12,372 nt of DNA. Source: Candidatus Omnitrophota bacterium (GTDB lineage: Bacteria; Omnitrophota; Gorgyraeia; JABMQH01). Position 1 is the first letter of the stretch; each line of letters begins with the position of its first letter. Below the pieces are notes generated by a model. It did no database searches. It was not told where the DNA came from and saw nothing but the letters and a program-made list of their open reading frames with translations. Of this stretch, positions 1 through 6,912 are shown one piece after another. The translations under genes were made by a program, and so were the position numbers. The stretch spans positions 4,867 to 17,238 of the forward strand of contig JAPLLL010000048.1 of NCBI GenBank assembly GCA_026387595.1, given 5' to 3'.

Positions 1-2482
1 CGTGCACCTGAATGATCATGCGCGTCTTTAAATCTTTTTTTTCGATTTCATTCTGGACCTCTATCATGGCCAGCTTTATAAGGTCCGCCGCAGAGCCCTG
101 GATAGGCGTGTTCGCCGCAGTGCGTTCGGCAAATTGGCGCATATTCATGTTCTGGCTGTTTATTTCGGGGATATAGCGCCGCCTGTTTAAAAGCGTTGTT
201 ACAAAACCGTCGTCCCGCGCCTTTGTTATGCACTCCTCGATATATTCCTTTACCTTCGGGTAACGCTCAAAATACGCGTCAATGAACCGCTGCGCTTCCT
301 CAACCGGGATCCCAAGACCTTTGGAAAGCCCGTATGCGCTCATGCCGTATACGATCCCGAAATTAACCGTTTTTGCCTGGCTGCGTTGTATTGAGAGCAG
401 GGACGCCGTGTAGGTATGTATATCCTGGCCGCTTTTGAATGCGGACATCAATGTCTCATCTTTGGAAAGATGCGCAAGTATTCTTAATTCGATCTGCGAA
501 TAATCCGCAGAAACTATTAATGATTTTTTATCCTGCGCTACAAATGCCTTGCGTATGCTCTTGCCGACTTCTGTCTTTACGGGTATGTTCTGCAGGTTCG
601 GGTCGCTGCTTGAGAGCCTGCCGGTCGAGGTAACGGTCTGATTGAACGAAGTATGCACCCTGCCTGTCTTCGGGTTTACAAGGCCGCGCAGCGCGTCCAC
701 ATATGTGGATTTTAATTTCATAAGCTCCCTGTATTCCAGGATCGCCTTCGGCAGGCTATGCTGCAGCGCAAGTTTAGTGAGCACTTCTTCGTCGGTAGAC
801 ATGCCTGTCTTTGTCCTTTTTACAGGCGGAAGCTTTAATCTTACGAACAATATTTCCTGAAGCTGCTTCGGGGAATTTATGTTGAATTCGCCTCCTGCAA
901 CTTCATATATATCTTTTGTGAGCGCCTCAAGCTGTTTATCCATTTTTTTGGACATCACAGAGAGATAATCCGGATCAATGCAAACGCCTGCAAATTCCAT
1001 CTTGGCAAGGACCTCTATAAGCGGGATCTCCACCTCGCTGAAAAGCGAAAACAGGTCCTTTTTCTTAAGCTCTTTGGCCAGGAGTATGCTTAACCTGAAA
1101 GTGACATCGCTGTCTTCGCAGCAATAACCCCGCACCCTGTCAATTTCGACCTGCGCCATTGTGATCCGGGACTTGCCCTTTCCTATTAGGTCGGTTATGT
1201 CAATCATTTTGTGGGTCAAGTATTCAAGGCTTATATCGCCCAGGTTATGGTTTAGCTTTGAAGGATTTAAAAGATATGATGCCACCATCGTATCAAACCA
1301 TATGCCTTTTAGGTCTATCCCGTAGTTTAAAAGAACAACCTTTTCATATTTTATATTCTGGCCGGTCTTCTTTATATTTTTGTCTTCGAATACAGGCTTT
1401 AGTTTCGAAAGGCAGTAATCAATCCCCAGGCCGTCTATCCTGAAATCCACGTAATACGCCTGGGCCTCTTTCCAGCAGAATGATGCGCCCACAAGCTCAG
1501 CCTGCATCGGGTCAGAATTCGTGGTTTCTACGTCAAAGGTAAAGGCGTCTTGAGCCGACAATTTTTTTAACAGCGCCTGGAATTTATCCTGCGTATCCAC
1601 CAGGTTATATTCGGCATCCAGCTCTTTTCTCTCAATGGATTGCTCAAACAGATTTTTAAATTCGAGCTCCCTGAAAAGGGCTGCGAGCTTTTCTTTATCC
1701 GGCTCTTTCAGCTTCATGTCCTCAAAATCGATCTTTAGGGGCACATCAAAGTCCAATATGGCCAGCTCCTTGCTTAAATATGCCTGCTCCCTGTATTTTT
1801 CCAAAAGCTGGCGTTTCGATTCGGATTTAAGTTTGCCGAGGTTCTCGTAAAGCTCGTCAAGGCCGCCGAATTCCGTTATGAGCTCCACAGCTGTTTTCTC
1901 GCCTATCCCTGTGACCCCGGGAATATTATCCGATGAATCGCCCATAAGCGCGATGAGGTCTATCATCCGCTCCGGAGCTACCCTGAATTGCTCCTTCACT
2001 TTTGAGGCGTCGAATATCAGGCCGTCTTTATGCGTGTTCATTATCTTTATGTGCGGGCCTACCAGCTGCAGCGCATCTTTGTCGCCTGTTACTATGAACG
2101 TATCAATACCTTCTGCCTCGGCCCTTTTAGAAACCGTTGCCAGTATGTCGTCCGCTTCATACCCTGAAAGTTCGAAGATCGGTATATTATATGCGGCCAC
2201 GGCCTTTTTTATGATAGGCATCTGGGATACGAGGTCATCGGGCATGGGTTTGCGCGTAATCTTATAATCCTCGAATTTTTTGTGCCTGAACGTGGGACCC
2301 TTCATGTCAAACGCCACGGCAAAATAATCCGGGGACTCATCCTTGATAAGCTTATTCAGCATGGTGATAAACCCGTAGACCGCATTTGTCGGCTGTCCTT
2401 TTGAATTTGAAAGGCTTCTGATGGCATAAAATGCGCGGTAGCAAAAGGAATTGCCGTCAATTAGGAGTAGTTTCTTACCCAT
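1..2482 (-). CDS. polA: DNA polymerase I, 3' end cut by window edge
   Basis: Family A DNA polymerase for Okazaki-fragment processing and repair. 827 residues are visible and about 47 should lie off the left edge; the cut falls in motif C (QVH, the catalytic Asp is outside). The N-terminal 5'-nuclease domain (about 1-265) has LLLIDGNS, EADDI, VTGDKDALQLV and LMGDSSDNIPG. The 3'-5' exonuclease domain (about 300-470) has Exo I D317/E319 and Exo III Y453/D457, but Exo II reads GQNIKYE, with Glu380 where E. coli has Asp424. The polymerase domain has motif A (D660, E665) and the O helix (R700, K704, F708, Y712). Compared with E. coli, nine residues are missing just before the O helix (after L696) while the frame is kept. 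The ATG at 2482 gives the canonical N-terminus. It lies 26 nt after the HAMP gene and has no Shine-Dalgarno site, only a pyrimidine tract. Family assignment is certain from my own translation of the minus strand; the E. coli comparison is from memory. Confidence 0.97.
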   Translation of the reverse strand, partial: MGKKLLLIDGNSFCYRAFYAIRSLSNSKGQPTNAVYGFITMLNKLIKDESPDYFAVAFDMKGPTFRHKKFEDYKITRKPMPDDLVSQMPIIKKAVAAYNIPIFELSGYEADDILATVSKRAEAEGIDTFIVTGDKDALQLVGPHIKIMNTHKDGLIFDASKVKEQFRVAPERMIDLIALMGDSSDNIPGVTGIGEKTAVELITEFGGLDELYENLGKLKSESKRQLLEKYREQAYLSKELAILDFDVPLKIDFEDMKLKEPDKEKLAALFRELEFKNLFEQSIERKELDAEYNLVDTQDKFQALLKKLSAQDAFTFDVETTNSDPMQAELVGASFCWKEAQAYYVDFRIDGLGIDYCLSKLKPVFEDKNIKKTGQNIKYEKVVLLNYGIDLKGIWFDTMVASYLLNPSKLNHNLGDISLEYLTHKMIDITDLIGKGKSRITMAQVEIDRVRGYCCEDSDVTFRLSILLAKELKKKDLFSLFSEVEIPLIEVLAKMEFAGVCIDPDYLSVMSKKMDKQLEALTKDIYEVAGGEFNINSPKQLQEILFVRLKLPPVKRTKTGMSTDEEVLTKLALQHSLPKAILEYRELMKLKSTYVDALRGLVNPKTGRVHTSFNQTVTSTGRLSSSDPNLQNIPVKTEVGKSIRKAFVAQDKKSLIVSADYSQIELRILAHLSKDETLMSAFKSGQDIHTYTASLLSIQRSQAKTVNFGIVYGMSAYGLSKGLGIPVEEAQRFIDAYFERYPKVKEYIEECITKARDDGFVTTLLNRRRYIPEINSQNMNMRQFAERTAANTPIQGSAADLIKLAMIEVQNEIEKKDLKTRMIIQVH

Positions 2483-2508
2483 TTTTTAAAGGAAAAAAGG
2501 AAGGGACG
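2483..2508 (-). other. Pyrimidine-tract leader before polA
   Basis: The 26-nt gap between the HAMP gene stop and the polA ATG holds 19 consecutive pyrimidines on the coding strand, followed by AAAAA directly before the ATG. It has no purine-rich Shine-Dalgarno motif. Translation may depend on coupling to the upstream gene or on binding of ribosomal protein S1; that is inference. The reverse strand looks like a Shine-Dalgarno site, but no start codon follows it there. Confidence 0.5.
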
Positions 2509-3120
2509 CTAGTCTTCAACAGTAGCCAGCTGATATTCCGAAAGATGCTCATCCAGTTCCTTCAGGCTTTTCGACAGGTCCTCGATCTCACCCTTAACAG
2601 CGTTTACGTCCGGGATGTCTTTCCCGAGGAGTATCCGTATCTTGTCCATGTCAAGATTTGCCATGTTGACAATGGATTTTAGCTGCTTTACCCTGGCCCG
2701 TAAGTCCTCTGTCATCTCGTTTATCATAAAGGCCAGGTCCTTGAGTTCGTCTTTTTTGCGAAGCGTCAGTTTTTCGCTGAAGTCGCCCTTGGCCACGGCG
2801 CTTATATATTTTTCTATCCTGTAGAGCGGGCCCGCGATCCTGTGTGAAAGGATAATTGATACAAACACGACCAGCGGAGCGATAAAGATAAGGCGCAGCA
2901 AAAGTGTGATGTTGATCGTGCGCATTATCGCGAGCAACCTGCCCTGCGGATAGACGTTCGCGAGTTTCTCGCCCATGAGCAGCCAGCCGGTGTAATAGAC
3001 CGTATAGCCCGTAAGCGCGGCCACCAGGAACATGAAGGCAATGATCAGGCCGGAATATTTTAGCTGGAACCCTGTTTTTATAAGGTATCTTTTTCTTCTG
3101 AATATCGGCTTTTTTCCCAT
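2509..3120 (-). CDS. Two-helix HAMP-domain membrane protein without an output domain
   Basis: 203 residues. A basic N-terminus (MGKKPIFRRKRYLIK) precedes TM1 (about 24-45), a short extracytoplasmic loop (46-68) and TM2 (about 70-94). A HAMP domain follows (about 92-145, with AGPLYRIEKYISAVAKGDF and KKDELKDLAFMINEM). The C-terminal part (about 140-197) is charged and heptad-like, probably a coiled coil. There is no kinase, cyclase or methyl-accepting signalling domain. HAMP domains relay membrane signals, so this may be a stub that pairs with a separate effector, or a structural coiled-coil protein; the sequence does not decide. The ATG lies one base after the stop of the secreted PDZ/TPR gene, so the two are translationally coupled and may work together across the inner membrane. 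polA follows in the same unit. Automated pipelines may label it a chemotaxis protein, but I see no support for that. Confidence 0.85.
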   Translation of the reverse strand: MGKKPIFRRKRYLIKTGFQLKYSGLIIAFMFLVAALTGYTVYYTGWLLMGEKLANVYPQGRLLAIMRTINITLLLRLIFIAPLVVFVSIILSHRIAGPLYRIEKYISAVAKGDFSEKLTLRKKDELKDLAFMINEMTEDLRARVKQLKSIVNMANLDMDKIRILLGKDIPDVNAVKGEIEDLSKSLKELDEHLSEYQLATVED

Positions 3121-3121
3121 G

Positions 3122-4090
3122 TTATCCCTTCTTCCAGAATACGATTTCTCTTTGTATCCCGATATTTAAAATATTTCCCCGGAGTTTTTCTATCAGCTGG
3201 CAGATGGTCTCAAGCGGCATATACCTGGTAGGGACATCTTCAACCACGATCACAATATCGCCTTTTTGGACCCCCGCCTTCTCGAACGGCCCGCCTGCTG
3301 TTAACGCGCCTACGGTCAGGCCTTCAAACTTAATTTCCAGTTTTGCGCCGATAATTTTTTCCGCGCTGTTAAACATGCCGCTGCGTTTCAGATCCGCGGT
3401 AACCTTTCTTGAGATCGTAAGCCGTATTTCGCTCACCCCGGAAGCCACCAGCAGGTCATAGACATCTTTGAGCTGCATATACTTAACAAGCTTACCCCAG
3501 ACCGCTACTATAGAATCACCGGCCCGGATTCCTGCCGCATCCGCAACCGAACCGGTAACCGCTTTTTCGATCATAACGGCGCCGCCTTTCAGTTCGATGG
3601 CAATGCCCGCCTTATCCAAAAGTTCCTGCCGTCTGGATTCAAGCGGGTCCGGCAGGGGCTTCTCGGTATCTTGTACCCCGATATTCTCTTCTGTATCCTG
3701 TTTCAGCTTCACCTGCTGTTCCAGTTCTGTTTGTTTTTTTCGCAAGAGCAGGTTAGTAACAAGAAGCGTCCCTTCCTGCGCCTGTTTCAGGTCGGGGTTT
3801 AATTTACTCGCTGCCTCATAATAATAGAGAGCGGTTTCATAATCCCCTCGATCTTTATATGAATCGCCTAATTTTAAATAGTCTTCTTCAGCGCTGTCAT
3901 AGGTGATCTTCTCGATATCCTGTTTTAACACGGGCAATCCGCCGTTTAGGGTAGATAGGACCACTCGGTCATAGTATTCTTCGACGATTACGCCTTTTAG
4001 TTCCTGCCCATCTTTCGTATATATCGTATCAGCTAAAGCAAGCCCGCGCATTAAAAGCAGGACAACCGGTAGGACAATCAGGCTTTTCAT
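3122..4090 (-). CDS. Secreted TPR and double-PDZ protein
   Basis: 322 residues. A signal peptide occupies residues 1-20 (hydrophobic LIVLPVVLLLM, then ALA before Asp21). There is no lipobox Cys, so a soluble periplasmic protein is likely. A small beta-rich domain follows (about 21-65, IYTKDGQELKGVIVEEYYDR), then one TPR-like helical pair (about 68-102, YLKLGDSYKDRGDYETALYYYEAA), a charged helical linker (about 105-150), PDZ1 (about 162-230, with AGIRAGDSIVAV) and PDZ2 (about 246-318, with AGVQKGDIVIVV). No protease or other catalytic domain is present. PDZ and TPR domains bind peptides and proteins, so an adaptor or scaffold role in the envelope is plausible, probably with the HAMP protein encoded one base downstream. 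The start directly follows a near-consensus promoter with no room for a ribosome-binding site, pointing to leaderless translation. Exact function unknown. Confidence 0.88.
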   Translation of the reverse strand: MKSLIVLPVVLLLMRGLALADTIYTKDGQELKGVIVEEYYDRVVLSTLNGGLPVLKQDIEKITYDSAEEDYLKLGDSYKDRGDYETALYYYEAASKLNPDLKQAQEGTLLVTNLLLRKKQTELEQQVKLKQDTEENIGVQDTEKPLPDPLESRRQELLDKAGIAIELKGGAVMIEKAVTGSVADAAGIRAGDSIVAVWGKLVKYMQLKDVYDLLVASGVSEIRLTISRKVTADLKRSGMFNSAEKIIGAKLEIKFEGLTVGALTAGGPFEKAGVQKGDIVIVVEDVPTRYMPLETICQLIEKLRGNILNIGIQREIVFWKKG

Positions 4091-4096
4091 TATAGG

Positions 4097-4125
4097 ATTA
4101 TATCAAAATAGCATATATATTTCAA
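4097..4125 (-). promoter_or_regulatory. Near-consensus sigma-70 promoter giving a leaderless mRNA
   Basis: On the minus strand, TTGAAA (4120-4125) is separated by exactly 17 nt from TATAAT (4097-4102). TG lies one base upstream of the -10 box, an extended -10 element. Only six bases (CCTATA) separate the -10 box from the ATG at 4090, so the expected transcription start is the A of that ATG. The -35 box overlaps the larC TGA stop. The promoter should drive the PDZ/TPR, HAMP and polA genes separately from larBC read-through. Confidence 0.8.
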
Positions 4126-5285
4126 CATAATTTCTGCTTTGCGGCTTCAATAACGTCCTTCAGGGGGGCGCCTGTTTTTTTAGCGGCACGCCTGCAATCA
4201 TCATATTCCGGAGAGGCTGTTTTTATCCCGGGCCCCGTATTTATTTTAACCCTGATGGGCCCGTATTTTGTTTTAACCACCTTTATGGCCCTGTCCAGTT
4301 TTCTGCGTTCAGCCCTGTAGAATCTGACGCCGGAAGTGGTCGTTTCCCGCATTATAAGATTGATCAGTGCAGCCCGCGATCTCTCATGCGCCAAGACCGT
4401 AAGCACGACAGCCGGTCTTGTCTTTTTCATGTAAACAGGCGTAAGATAGACATCAAGCGCGCCGTTCTCAAAAAGCCTTTCCATGAGATATTCATAATGG
4501 ACAGGGCTCATGTCGTCGATATTTGACTCCACAACGCATATTTCATCCTGCGCCAGGCCTTTGGACTGCGCCTCTCCGATAATAATCCGCAATAGATTCG
4601 GGGCGGCGGGGGCATCAAACGCGCCCGCGCCATAACCTATCTTGTCGGTTTTTATATCCGGCCGGGAATTAAAATCCTCCACTAATGTTGAAAGTATGGC
4701 TGCGCCGGTAGGCGTTACCAGCTCGTGCTCCGCGTCCGAAAATGAAACGGGTTTGCCCCGCAGCATTTCCATGGTTGCGGGCGCAGGCAACGGGATCTCC
4801 CCGTGAGCAACCCGAACACTGCCTTTACCAAGTTTTAAATTCAGGCAGTAGAATTTCTCTATGCCTAAATGCCTTACGGCTGCCGCGGTCGCGACAATAT
4901 CTATTATCGAATCCAGGTCGCCTATCTCGTGAAAGCAGACCTTGTCCTTTCTTATATTGTGCACCTTCGCCTCTGCCGCGGCCAGTTTATCGAAAATTGA
5001 AAACGAAAGCTTTTTTATTCCCGCGTCAAGCCTGCTTCTGTTTATAATATCCGCTATCCGGTTATACGACATGTGGTAATGCGATTTTTTATTTATAAGG
5101 ACATCGAATTTCGTTCCGGAGAGGCTGCCGCGCATCACTTTTTTAGCGGTTACTTTATACCCGTTCAAGTCCAGTTTCTTAAGCTCTTTCTTAAGCGCTT
5201 GAAGGCTTAATCCCGCATCTAAAAATGCGGCTACTGTCATGTCACCGCTTATTCCGTTGAAACAATCCAAAATGGCGATCTTCAT
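4122..5285 (-). CDS. larC: Nickel-pincer cofactor biosynthesis protein LarC
   Basis: 387 residues, full length for the family (former DUF111). LarC is the CTP-dependent nickel insertase that adds Ni to the bis-thiocarboxylated pyridinium mononucleotide, completing the NPN cofactor used by LarA-type racemases and epimerases. Diagnostic features are the N-terminal LDCFNGISGDM, FHEIGDLDSIIDIV (118-131), HGEIPLPAPAT (161-171), ELVTPTGAA (188-196), ESNIDDMSP (253-261), LTPVYMKKTRP (281-291) and RETTTSGVRFYRAERR (313-328). In Lactobacillus plantarum the protein is made by a programmed frameshift between LarC1 and LarC2; here both halves are one continuous frame. The ATG overlaps the larB stop by 4 nt (ATGA), so the two are coupled. 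Neither larA nor larE lies in the window, so the client enzyme is unknown. The TGA stop lies inside the -35 box of the downstream promoter. Confidence 0.95.
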   Translation of the reverse strand: MKIAILDCFNGISGDMTVAAFLDAGLSLQALKKELKKLDLNGYKVTAKKVMRGSLSGTKFDVLINKKSHYHMSYNRIADIINRSRLDAGIKKLSFSIFDKLAAAEAKVHNIRKDKVCFHEIGDLDSIIDIVATAAAVRHLGIEKFYCLNLKLGKGSVRVAHGEIPLPAPATMEMLRGKPVSFSDAEHELVTPTGAAILSTLVEDFNSRPDIKTDKIGYGAGAFDAPAAPNLLRIIIGEAQSKGLAQDEICVVESNIDDMSPVHYEYLMERLFENGALDVYLTPVYMKKTRPAVVLTVLAHERSRAALINLIMRETTTSGVRFYRAERRKLDRAIKVVKTKYGPIRVKINTGPGIKTASPEYDDCRRAAKKTGAPLKDVIEAAKQKLC

Positions 5286-6028
5286 GATTTACTTATCAGA
5301 CCTGCAAAATAGCCCGCGCCGAACCCGTTATCTATGTTCACGACGGAAACGCCGGGCGAACAGCAATTAAGCATCGTAAGGAGCGCCGACAGGCCCTTAA
5401 AGCTTGCGCCGTAACCCACGCTTGTCGGCACGGCTATGACCGGTTTGGACACAAGCCCCGAAATAACGCTGGCAAGCGCGCCCTCCATCCCTGCCACAAC
5501 TATTATCGCGGCGGCCCCTTCCAAAAGGCCGCGCTTATCCAGCACGCGGTGTATACCCGCAACGCCGGCGTCATATAAGGTCTTGACCCTGCTGCCCATT
5601 GTCTCAAGCGTTACCCTTGCCTCTTCCGCTACCGGGATATCGCTTGTGCCGGCTGTCACTATAAGAACGTATCCTTGTTTCTTGCGGACAGGTTTTTCAT
5701 TTGCGTATATTACGCCAGCCTGTTTGTTGAATTTAAGCTCCGGATAAATACCCCTTAGCCGCTCGAAACATTCTTCACTGGCGCGCGTAAGGAGCAGCGG
5801 CTCCTTGCGCGGGATCAGATGCCTTAAAATTTTTTCTATCTGCTGAGGGGTTTTTCTTTCGCAGTAAACCGCTTCGGGGAAACCCCGGCGTATCGCCCTG
5901 TGATTATCCAGCTTGGCAAACCCGAGGTCCGTATACGGCAGGTCCTTTAAAAGGCAAAAGGCCTTTTGTAAGGATATTTTCCCGCTCCGCAGTTTTTTTA
6001 AAACGCCTTTCAGGGCAGTTTTACGCAT
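5282..6028 (-). CDS. larB: Pyridinium-3,5-biscarboxylic acid mononucleotide synthase LarB
   Basis: LarB carries out the first step of NPN cofactor synthesis, carboxylating the pyridinium ring of nicotinic acid adenine dinucleotide and releasing AMP. The call rests on a PurE-like C-terminal domain with VTAGTSDIPVAEEA (125-138), LYDAGVAGIHRVL (151-163), VVAGMEGALASVISGLV (177-193), PVIAVPTSVGYGASF (196-210) and a Cys-containing MLNCCSPGV segment (219-227); the family's catalytic Cys lies in this segment. I chose the ATG at 6028 (248 residues). It fits the usual LarB N-terminus (MRKTALKGVLKKLRSGKIS) and starts 4 nt after the upstream stop. A TTG at 6076 would add 16 atypical residues inside the upstream gene. 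There is no clear Shine-Dalgarno site, so translation is probably coupled. The 3' end overlaps larC by 4 nt. Confidence 0.94.
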   Translation of the reverse strand: MRKTALKGVLKKLRSGKISLQKAFCLLKDLPYTDLGFAKLDNHRAIRRGFPEAVYCERKTPQQIEKILRHLIPRKEPLLLTRASEECFERLRGIYPELKFNKQAGVIYANEKPVRKKQGYVLIVTAGTSDIPVAEEARVTLETMGSRVKTLYDAGVAGIHRVLDKRGLLEGAAAIIVVAGMEGALASVISGLVSKPVIAVPTSVGYGASFKGLSALLTMLNCCSPGVSVVNIDNGFGAGYFAGLISKS

Positions 6029-6032
6029 ATAC

Positions 6033-6353
6033 TTAGTGAAAGAACACAAAAAACAATACCAGCGCGGCTGCAACAAGGAACAATAAATAAATCCCGTGCG
6101 CCCGGATAAATTCTTTAAATTTCTCGCGGCCCCTGATCTTTGTAAAGGCGCGGTTGAACATCCTTTCGCGCCCTGCCTGTGGTTTCTCGGTAAGCATTTG
6201 TTTTATTATCTCGATTTCCTCTTTTTTAAAACGCAGATACTGACCGGCGACCATGTAGCCGGGCACGACCCTGTGGTCGACCATTTCCGCAAAACGCTTC
6301 TCATCCACGCCTAAAAGCGCGGCAGCTTCCTTTTGATCCAGTAAGTTTTCCAT
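6033..6353 (-). CDS. Small HTH protein with a C-terminal membrane anchor
   Basis: 106 residues. The N-terminus (about 3-55) resembles the excisionase/MerR-like HTH_17 fold: LLDQKEAAALLGVDEKRF supplies the two helices, and GQYLRFKKEEIEII resembles the wing and following helix. A strongly basic stretch follows (about 60-84, many Arg and Lys), then one hydrophobic segment at the very end (about 86-105, IYLLFLVAAALVLFFVFF) with almost nothing after it. This is a tail-anchor layout with the HTH domain in the cytoplasm. The gene starts 4 nt after the bactofilin-HTH gene, whose own C-terminal HTH domain looks related, so the pair probably acts together. It could hold DNA at the membrane, or the HTH fold could be a protein-protein contact; the sequence cannot decide. 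Named function unknown. Confidence 0.85.
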   Translation of the reverse strand: MENLLDQKEAAALLGVDEKRFAEMVDHRVVPGYMVAGQYLRFKKEEIEIIKQMLTEKPQAGRERMFNRAFTKIRGREKFKEFIRAHGIYLLFLVAAALVLFFVFFH

Positions 6354-6357
6354 CCGG

Positions 6358-6912
6358 TCAGCGCAGCTTTTCGTTCTTTATCCACTCGTCTACAGTGGAT
6401 CTTTCGAACCGCCAGGCGTTATTTTCTTTTCTGCCCTGCAGTTTTCCGGAATTCGCCCATTCCAGCACCAGGGATGCATCAACTTCGAGGTAGCGCGCCA
6501 CCTCCTCGGCAGTAAGAGAATTCTTCTTGGCCCCGCTTTCAATGCTGCTTACTTCGGCTTCATCAAAGATCATCCTGCAATCCCCGTGCAGCACGGCTCC
6601 TTCTTCAACCGTAAGGCTCGGGGTTTCGATGTTCCCTACAACCTTTGCTGGCGGCGATATCTTAAGGCTTTTCTCCGCAATGATATCCCCGGTGACCCGG
6701 CCCGAGATCATGATGTTCTCGCCGATTATATCAGCATTAACCTCGGCGCTCTGGCCTATCGTAAGGTTGCCGCGCGTGGTAAGATTCCCGTCGAACCTGC
6801 CGTTTATCTTCAGGTTCACGGGGTCCTTGAAAATCATAGTGCCCTGCATCGTAGCGTCCACATCCAGGATCTTTTCCTCCATTACCGGTTTCTTGGACCT
6901 TTTACCTATCAT
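6358..6912 (-). CDS. Bactofilin fused to an excisionase-like HTH domain
   Basis: 184 residues. The bactofilin core (about 17-113) shows the repeating short beta-strand pattern of the polymer-forming beta-helix (TMIFKDPVNLKINGRFDGNL, LTIGQSAEVNADIIGENIMI, SGRVTGDIIAEKSLKI, AVLHGDC). Bactofilins polymerise without nucleotides and scaffold envelope, shape or chromosome-positioning functions. After a short linker (about 114-131) comes a second domain (about 132-184: LTAEEVARYLEVDASLVLEW, then NAWRFERSTVDEWI) that matches the HTH_17 pattern. Typical bactofilins have short disordered tails, so the HTH extension is unusual. A good Shine-Dalgarno site fixes the ATG, which overlaps the end of the MgtC gene by 11 nt. 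The downstream gene encodes a related HTH domain on a membrane anchor. Bactofilin identity is strong; DNA binding by the tail is inferred. Confidence 0.9.
   Translation of the reverse strand: MIGKRSKKPVMEEKILDVDATMQGTMIFKDPVNLKINGRFDGNLTTRGNLTIGQSAEVNADIIGENIMISGRVTGDIIAEKSLKISPPAKVVGNIETPSLTVEEGAVLHGDCRMIFDEAEVSSIESGAKKNSLTAEEVARYLEVDASLVLEWANSGKLQGRKENNAWRFERSTVDEWIKNEKLR

Noticed and set aside
1878..2267. Plus-strand open frame of 129 codons inside polA
   Set aside because: Antisense to the conserved 5'-nuclease domain of polA, with a Ser/Ile-rich composition and no recognisable motif.
6029..6076. TTG start adding 16 residues to LarB
   Set aside because: The extension is Cys/Trp/Tyr-rich, unlike family N-termini, and lies inside the upstream gene. 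The ATG at 6028 gives the normal LarB start.
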